Shown: in pieces, positions 32,224-36,545 of the stretch
How positions within the stretch are numbered: position 1 is the first letter of the stretch
Layout of the letters: every line of letters starts with the position of its first letter
Source: Myxococcales bacterium
Lineage (GTDB): Bacteria; Myxococcota_A; Polyangia; JAHFDS01
DNA length: 36,545 nucleotides
NCBI GenBank assembly: GCA_023248855.1
Contig: JAHFDS010000023.1
Location: forward strand, 1 to 36,545
Direction: 5' to 3'
Position numbers and translations under genes: made by a program
The notes under the pieces: generated by a model
Databases searched by the model: none
Seen by the model: the letters and a program-made list of their open reading frames with translations, nothing else
What the model was told of the DNA's origin: nothing

Positions 32224-32946
32224 TCATTGCAGCTTGAACTGGTATCGCGTGACCTGGCACGCTGCGACCGGCTTGCCACCGACCTTGTAGGGCTGATAGC
32301 GGTTGCTCTTGGCTGCCGCCTGCGCGGCCTCCGTGAGGCCCATCGCCAGGCCCTTTATCACCGTGACGCTCTGCACGCCCCCCGCCTTGGTGAAGCAGAT
32401 CTTGAGCACCACGTCGCCCTCGAGTCGCGCGGCCTTGGCGGCCGGGGGATATACGGGGTTCGTGTGCATGAGAAGCTTCGGCTGCTCCATCGTCGGCAAG
32501 ATGAAGACGGGCTTGTCCTCCACCGGCGGAGGAGCGGGCTTGATGCCGCCGACGACGCCGCCGACGACGCCGCCGACGACGCCGCCCTTGACGCCGCCCT
32601 TGACGCCGCCCTCGACGCCGTCGTCCTCGCCGTCGTCCTCCTCGGGCTCGGGCTCCTTGGGCCGGACCTGGTCCGGCTTCACCTCGGTCGGCGTCGTCGG
32701 CACGACCTTGGGCGTCTTCCGCCTCGGCGGCGGGGGTGGCGGCGGTGGCGGTGGCGGTGCGGCGGCCGCGAGGAAGGTGACCGTCACCTGCGGCGCGGGG
32801 AGCTCCTCCACCTTGATGAAGGACCAGATGATCGCGCCGACCAGCATCGCGCCGTGCAGCGCAATGGCGACGGTCGTCATCATCGCGCGACGCTTGGCCG
32901 CCCGGTTGTCCACCTGCGCGAACATGAAACGATCGCCGAAGGACAT
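32224..32946 (-). CDS. tonB: TonB family energy transducer with unusual Gly/Val repeat linker
   Basis: This 240-residue protein has one N-terminal transmembrane helix (about residues 23-45, TTVAIALHGAMLVGAIIWSFI), then a run of eleven prolines, an acidic EPEPEEDDGEDDG segment, and a repeat VEGGVKGGVKGGVVGGVVGGVVGG. The C-terminal TonB domain (about 155-240) has NPVYPPAAKAARLEGDVVLKICFTKAGGVQSVTVIKG and ends with the AAKSNRYQPYKVGGKPVAACQV strand. It transmits the motor's force to outer-membrane receptors, plausibly the Oar-like protein encoded downstream. The linker is Gly-rich rather than Pro/Lys-rich. It starts three bases after the TPR lipoprotein's stop. Confidence 0.92.
   Translation of the reverse strand: MSFGDRFMFAQVDNRAAKRRAMMTTVAIALHGAMLVGAIIWSFIKVEELPAPQVTVTFLAAAAPPPPPPPPPPPRRKTPKVVPTTPTEVKPDQVRPKEPEPEEDDGEDDGVEGGVKGGVKGGVVGGVVGGVVGGIKPAPPPVEDKPVFILPTMEQPKLLMHTNPVYPPAAKAARLEGDVVLKICFTKAGGVQSVTVIKGLAMGLTEAAQAAAKSNRYQPYKVGGKPVAACQVTRYQFKLQ
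32545..32616. repeat. six 12-bp tandem repeats in tonB
   Basis: Six consecutive 12-base units begin GCCGCC and end GACGAC (three), CTTGAC (two) or CTCGAC (one), encoding the GGV-V/K repeat of the TonB linker. The identical units suggest recent slippage expansion; linker length could vary among strains. Confidence 0.85.
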
Positions 32947-32949
32947 GGC

Positions 32950-33861
32950 CTAACCCTTCTTCTCCTTGGACTTGTCGTCCTTGGGGGGCTCTTTCTTCTC
33001 GGGCGGAGCGGCCGCCTTGAGGAGCGCGAGCGCCTTGTGCTGCCACTCGTTGGCCTTGGCCGTGTCGTCCTGCTGCTTCTTGAGCTGCTCGGGCACGTTG
33101 ACGTCCCAGCCCAGCGCGCGCTCGCGGTAGACGAGGTTGATGTACGTCATCGCGTCGATGTACTTGGGGTTGAGCTGCAGCGCCTTGGCCAGCGGCGCGA
33201 GCGCCTCGTCGGCCATCTTGATGCGCCTTTCACCGGTGATCTGTGCCTTGTCGTGCAGCCGCTCCCAGTTGAAGACGCCGATCGCGTAATAGCCTTCGGG
33301 GTTGGTCGGCTCGAGATCGCAACGCTTGCGATACCACTCGAGCGCCTCCTCGGCCTTGCCGGCGCGGAGCAGGATGCCGGGCAGCGTCTTGACGGTCTCG
33401 AGGTCCTTCGGGTCCTTGGCGACCAGGGCCTTGAAGTAGCCGATGGCGAGCTCGTAGCGCTGCGCATCGATCCACGTCTGGATCTTGAGGTTGAGCAGGT
33501 CCTTGCGCTCGGGCAGCGCCTTGTAGGCGCGGTCGAGCGACTCGATCATGCAGTCGGCGACCTTGTCGTTCTCGGGTGACTTCAAGCCCGGCGTGAACTG
33601 CGCCTGGCACGCGTAGGCGCGATTGATGTCGGCCTTCGGCAGACCCGGATTGAGCTTGATGGCCTCGTCGTACTTGGCAACGGCGGCCTTGAAATCGCCC
33701 TTGCGGTAGTCGTCGTTGCCTTCCTTGATCAGCTTGCGTGCGCTGAGATCGTCACAGCCCGCCGCGAGCAGCAGGACCGGTCCGAAGACGGGCACCAGCC
33801 CCCGGAAAAACCGGGAAAAACGCGCGACATCGTGGCGATGGGAAGCGTCTGGCCCACCCAT
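32950..33861 (-). CDS. TPR-repeat lipoprotein of the TonB cluster
   Basis: This 303-residue protein starts at MGGPDASHRH and has signal sequence VFGPVLLLAAGC (lipobox LAAGC, Cys36). At least four TPR-like helix pairs follow: KLIKEGNDDYRKGDFKAAVAKYDEAIKLNPGLPKA, RYELAIGYFKALVAKDPKDLETVK, KAEEALEWYRKRCDLEPTNPEGYYAIGVFNWE and ALAPLAKALQLNPKYIDAMTYINLVYRERAL. The tail is Lys/Pro-rich. It is the first gene of the TonB/ExbB/ExbD cluster and could couple the motor to cell-wall or outer-membrane partners. The long ORF upstream is a shadow of the next gene. The promoter at 33872-33899 puts transcription start only a few bases before this ATG. Confidence 0.85.
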   Translation of the reverse strand: MGGPDASHRHDVARFSRFFRGLVPVFGPVLLLAAGCDDLSARKLIKEGNDDYRKGDFKAAVAKYDEAIKLNPGLPKADINRAYACQAQFTPGLKSPENDKVADCMIESLDRAYKALPERKDLLNLKIQTWIDAQRYELAIGYFKALVAKDPKDLETVKTLPGILLRAGKAEEALEWYRKRCDLEPTNPEGYYAIGVFNWERLHDKAQITGERRIKMADEALAPLAKALQLNPKYIDAMTYINLVYRERALGWDVNVPEQLKKQQDDTAKANEWQHKALALLKAAAPPEKKEPPKDDKSKEKKG

Positions 33862-33871
33862 GAGGGGTGCG

Positions 33872-33899
33872 ACTATACATGCGCGAACGGGCATGACAA
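33872..33899 (-). promoter_or_regulatory. near-consensus sigma70 promoter for the TonB cluster
   Basis: On the minus strand TTGTCA (33894-33899) and TATAGT (33872-33877) are 16 bases apart, each one mismatch from consensus. The -10 box ends ten bases before ATG 33861, so the mRNA would have almost no leader. It also argues against the upstream start MPVRACIV, which overlaps the -35 box. Confidence 0.6.
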
Positions 33900-33980
33900 G
33901 AGGCTTCCACGTCAATTGCGCGCCCCGGGACGCATCCATTCTGACGCAGTGTGTCGTAGCAGACGGCTGCACGATCCGGG

Positions 33981-35171
33981 TCAACGGATCTCGAAGACGC
34001 GCAGGTCGTCGCCGCCGCGCTCGAGCGTCTTGTGCTTGCGCAGGAGCGCGGTGCGGCCACCGCCCACCGCGAAGACGACGCCACGCTTCTCGCGCTTCTC
34101 GCCCGACATCGAGAGCACGCGACGGGCCGTGGGCGAGGGCGCCGCGAGGTCGATCACGTAGAGGTCGAAGTCGTCGGCGAAATAGGTCTTCTGCGCAACC
34201 GCGTCGCGGCTCGTGGGATCGACCAGCAGCGAGAACCAGATGCGTGCCGGTGTCCCGGTCGGCGGCTCGAGCCTCTGGCGCAGGGAGTCGAGGTCGTAGT
34301 GCGCGTGGGGCCGGGCCAGCGTGAGCGCGACGCGCACGTCGTCGCGACGGAGCAGCTCGAGCCGGGTGAGATCGTCGCTCGGCAGTACGAAGGCGGGCTG
34401 GTTGGGGCGCGACGCGCGCTCCGGCGCGTTCTTGATCCACGCGACCAGGTCCTTGAGGTCGTGGTTGCTCGTCACCTTGCCCCGAAGGACGTCGAAGACC
34501 GCCCCGCTGTCGGGCTTCTGCGCGTCCGCCTTCTTGTCGTATTCACCCTGCTTGGTGACGACGATCTGCGTGTAGCCTTCGAGCCAGGTGATCGGCCGGA
34601 GCTCGGGGCCGCGCACCGCGAGCGCCCCGCCGTTGCCGGTCCTGAGCGACTTCTTCGCCACCGGCCTGCCGCTCTCCAGATCGGTCACCGTGACCTGCCA
34701 GCTCGTGCCTCCGTCCTCGCCGCTCCTGCTGTCGAAGGCGACGACGCGCGTCCGGCCGCCGACGGTGGCGAGCGCGAAGTCGGTCGCGGGCCCGAGACGC
34801 TTGCCGGTCCTGCCGGTCGCGACCTCCACCACCTCGGCGACACGAGCCGGTGGGCTCCCGGGGGAGGGGGCGACCACCAGGACGCGCGCGCCGTCGGGCG
34901 AGAACACGAGCCGCTCGGGCGTGGTCGAAAGCGGCGCCAGATCGACCGCCTGCTTCTTCGTCCCCGACGGCAGGGCGAGAACCTCCAGGCGACAACGGTG
35001 GCTGCCGTCGGTGCGCACGACCGCCAGCTGAGCCCCGGCTCCGTCGAGGGCCAGGAGGTCATCGAAGAAGGTGTCGTCAGCCTTGAGCTGCAGGACCGGC
35101 GCCGACCCGTCGGCGCTTGCGGCCGCCGGACAGGCGAACGCGACCAGGGTGGCAAGGAGGATCCGCTTCAC
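33981..35171 (-). CDS. exported repeat-type (beta-propeller-like) protein of unknown function
   Basis: This 396-residue protein has a GTG start and a cleavable signal peptide (MKRILLATLVAFACPAAASADG, cleavage after ASA). The mature region reads as short beta-strand units with patterns like LVFSPDGARVLVVAPSPGS and ATDFALATVGGRTRVVAFDSRSG, and VTDLESGRPVAKKSLRTG, suggestive of WD40/TolB-like blades. No catalytic motif is seen. It lies upstream of the TonB cluster on the same strand, with about 120 bases and a strong promoter between, so it is probably a separate unit. A periplasmic role is inferred from the signal only. Confidence 0.7.
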   Translation of the reverse strand: MKRILLATLVAFACPAAASADGSAPVLQLKADDTFFDDLLALDGAGAQLAVVRTDGSHRCRLEVLALPSGTKKQAVDLAPLSTTPERLVFSPDGARVLVVAPSPGSPPARVAEVVEVATGRTGKRLGPATDFALATVGGRTRVVAFDSRSGEDGGTSWQVTVTDLESGRPVAKKSLRTGNGGALAVRGPELRPITWLEGYTQIVVTKQGEYDKKADAQKPDSGAVFDVLRGKVTSNHDLKDLVAWIKNAPERASRPNQPAFVLPSDDLTRLELLRRDDVRVALTLARPHAHYDLDSLRQRLEPPTGTPARIWFSLLVDPTSRDAVAQKTYFADDFDLYVIDLAAPSPTARRVLSMSGEKREKRGVVFAVGGGRTALLRKHKTLERGGDDLRVFEIR

Positions 35172-35262
35172 CGGCTGTTTCTAGACCCTTTCGGGGGCCA
35201 TGTGAACGACGAGTTTGCGATCGCCCCCGTTGCGCGCGCGCCACCCGTGCTAATCCTGAGGC

Positions 35263-35739
35263 GTGGAGCCGGACCGGACCGAGGCCCCCTCGCCGCCGCT
35301 GGCAGAGCTGCGCCTCTGGTTGGCCATCGGGCTCGGGGCGATCGGGGGGATCCTGGGGCTTTCTGCGTGGCTGGGCGTGACCCTTCGGACCGGGCAGTAC
35401 CGCGCGTTCCTGGCGTCCGGGGTGGCGCTCGGGATTGCGCTCGGCGTGCGCGCCGCGGCGGGGCCCGGCGGCCGGCGCGCGCAGGTGGTGGGCCTGGCGA
35501 TGTCCCTGCCGGCCATCGCGGTCGGTCAGTACCTGGCGGTGTGCCTGCTCTGGCGCGACGCCGGAATCAAGGAGGCCGCGCTCCGGCACGGCACGGCGCC
35601 CGCCGGGCTCCTGGTGGGGCTCGGCAGGTTCCTGCAGGGCTGGGAGCGGCTGTGGGATCCGCGGCGCGAGGCGATCTTCCTCGCCGTCAGCCTGCTCACG
35701 GTGCTGTGGCTGCTCCGCCAGCGCCGGCCTCGCCCCTGA
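35263..35739 (+). CDS. small integral membrane protein of unknown function
   Basis: This 158-residue protein has four hydrophobic segments: about residues 17-38 (LRLWLAIGLGAIGGILGLSAWLG), 49-63, 75-96 and 139-153 (AIFLAVSLLTVLWLLR). It has no recognisable family motif. GTG start, with a weak TGAGG upstream. Its 3' end overlaps the convergent pseudouridine synthase gene by 44 bases, so one of the two 3' ends may be mutually constrained. It is divergent from the exported repeat protein, with a 91-base gap. Function unknown. Confidence 0.65.
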   Translation: MEPDRTEAPSPPLAELRLWLAIGLGAIGGILGLSAWLGVTLRTGQYRAFLASGVALGIALGVRAAAGPGGRRAQVVGLAMSLPAIAVGQYLAVCLLWRDAGIKEAALRHGTAPAGLLVGLGRFLQGWERLWDPRREAIFLAVSLLTVLWLLRQRRPRP

Positions 35740-36538
35740 GGGCGCGATCGAGCTCGCTCGGGCGCGCGGACTGCACACGAACCGTCACGCCCGTCGCGGG
35801 GTGAGGGAACGCCAGCGCCACGGCGTGCAAGCAAAGGCGTGGCGCCCCAGCCGCGATGGCCGAAGGGGCGTGCTCGCGATCGCCCAGCAGAGGATGGCCG
35901 GCGGACGCGAGATGGACGCGGATCTGATGCGTCCGGCCGGTCTCGAGGCGGAGCTCGAGCAGCGTCGCGCCCGGACCGTGCTCGAGCGGCGTCACGTGCG
36001 TGCGCGCCGGCTTGCCGGCGACCGGCGCGTCGAACCAGCGCGGCGCCTCGAGGCGTCCGGCGCACACCGCGTGATAGATTCGCGTGAGCGAATGTGTTGA
36101 CAGCGCCGGCTGCAGGGCGCTCCGCGCGCGGGCCGAGCGAGCGAGGAGCACGAGCCCGGAGGCGTCCACGTCGAGGCGATGCAGCGCGACCAGGGGGCCG
36201 AGGGTGCGCGCGGCGAGCGCCTCGAGGCAGGCGCCGCCCTGGCGCGTCGGCTGGACCGGCAGGCCCGGGGGCTTGTCGGCCACCGCAACGTCCTCATCAC
36301 AGAACGCCAGCACCAGCGCGGGCGGGGCCGAAGGGGCGCCGAGGTGCAGCACGAGGCGCGCGCCGGCGCGAACGCGCAGCCCGGGATCCCCGACGCGCTT
36401 GCGATCGATCGACAGCGCGCCGTCGGCCACCGCACGCTCGAGCGCCTCGGGGGATGCGTCGGGGCAGAGCACGCCGAGCGCCTCCAGCAAGCAGCGGCCG
36501 GCGAGCTCCGCCGGGACCGTCAGCACGTGCTTGCGCAC
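35696..36538 (-). CDS. RluA-family RNA pseudouridine synthase (start near window edge)
   Basis: This 280-residue protein has an S4-like N-terminal region (DASPEALERAVADGALSIDRKRVGDPGLRVRAGARLVL) and the pseudouridine synthase core: VAVADKPPGLPVQPT, the catalytic motif LHRLDVDASGLVLLARS (Asp in HRLD), YHAVCAGRL and ELRLETGRTHQIRVHLASAGHPLLGD. It isomerises uridine in rRNA or tRNA. GTG 36538 is the first start visible; the true start could lie beyond the window. The RluA-type HRLD...ASGL and GRTHQIR signatures are clear, but the target position cannot be told from sequence. Confidence 0.93.
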   Translation of the reverse strand: MRKHVLTVPAELAGRCLLEALGVLCPDASPEALERAVADGALSIDRKRVGDPGLRVRAGARLVLHLGAPSAPPALVLAFCDEDVAVADKPPGLPVQPTRQGGACLEALAARTLGPLVALHRLDVDASGLVLLARSARARSALQPALSTHSLTRIYHAVCAGRLEAPRWFDAPVAGKPARTHVTPLEHGPGATLLELRLETGRTHQIRVHLASAGHPLLGDREHAPSAIAAGAPRLCLHAVALAFPHPATGVTVRVQSARPSELDRALRGEAGAGGAATAP

Positions 36539-36545
36539 AGGTGCG

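Noticed and set aside
33862-34440. Upstream extension of the TPR lipoprotein ORF
   Set aside because: It is in a shadow frame of the exported repeat protein; the lipoprotein signal starts only after MGGPDASHRH.
1-36545. tRNA, rRNA, CRISPR, prophage or intact insertion sequence
   Set aside because: By eye I saw no cloverleaf-like conserved segments, no regularly spaced direct repeats, and no transposase, integrase or phage-structural motifs in the translated ORFs.

Overview
The window is very GC-rich and gene-dense. It looks like chromosomal DNA from a myxobacterium-like (Myxococcota) bacterium. Pointers are Oar-like TonB-dependent receptor architecture, many large cysteine-rich lipoproteins, menaquinone biosynthesis, frequent GTG starts and GTGA stop/start overlaps. 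The phylum is an inference from gene content; there is no rRNA gene, and I saw no tRNA gene, CRISPR array, intact insertion sequence or prophage.

Layout. (1) 0.2-3.5 kb, minus strand: a two-gene YeeE/YedE-type sulfur-transport pair, an exported protein with a caspase-like His/Cys pair, and a small basic protein. (2) 3.6-6.3 kb, plus: rpmB (L28) with a good promoter, then an SDR and an FAD oxidoreductase resembling the DprE2/DprE1 epimerase pair. (3) 6.3-9.4 kb: a histidine phosphatase followed by what looks like a collapsed RegB/RegA two-component pair, then a PP2C-type (SpoIIE/RsbU) phosphatase divergent from a STAS/zinc-ribbon protein. (4) 9.4-16.7 kb: a GbsR/MarR-type regulator divergent from a tightly overlapping menaquinone operon (polyprenyl synthase, DAHP synthase, menG, menF, menD, menB), with a perfect palindrome between them. 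(5) 16.7-21.9 kb: parvulin-like protein, alpha/beta hydrolase, an unusual pseudo-isochorismatase/kinase fusion, a SirB1-like protein, a small unknown, an intergenic region with two long hairpins, and a lipoprotein with a CcmI-like C-terminal domain. (6) 22-23.2 kb: a GH5 mannanase-like lipoprotein. (7) 23.4-33.9 kb, all minus: TPR lipoprotein, TonB, ExbB, ExbD, ExbD, then a glycine/methionine-tailed Cys-containing lipoprotein, an Oar-like TonB-dependent receptor and a second Cys-rich lipoprotein. (8) 34-36.5 kb: an exported repeat-type protein, a small membrane protein and an RluA-family pseudouridine synthase that runs to the window edge.

How genes fit together. The menaquinone operon runs from shikimate-pathway entry (DAHP synthase) through isochorismate, SEPHCHC and DHNA-CoA to quinone methylation, plus side-chain synthesis; menA, menC, menE and a confirmed menH are not in it. 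The 24-34 kb block reads as one energised outer-membrane transport or secretion locus with its own TonB motor and two dedicated surface lipoproteins; this is the best candidate for an undescribed system. The clearest anomaly is the out-of-frame junction of a RegB-like sensor N-terminus to a RegA-like regulator C-terminus at about 6.55 kb.
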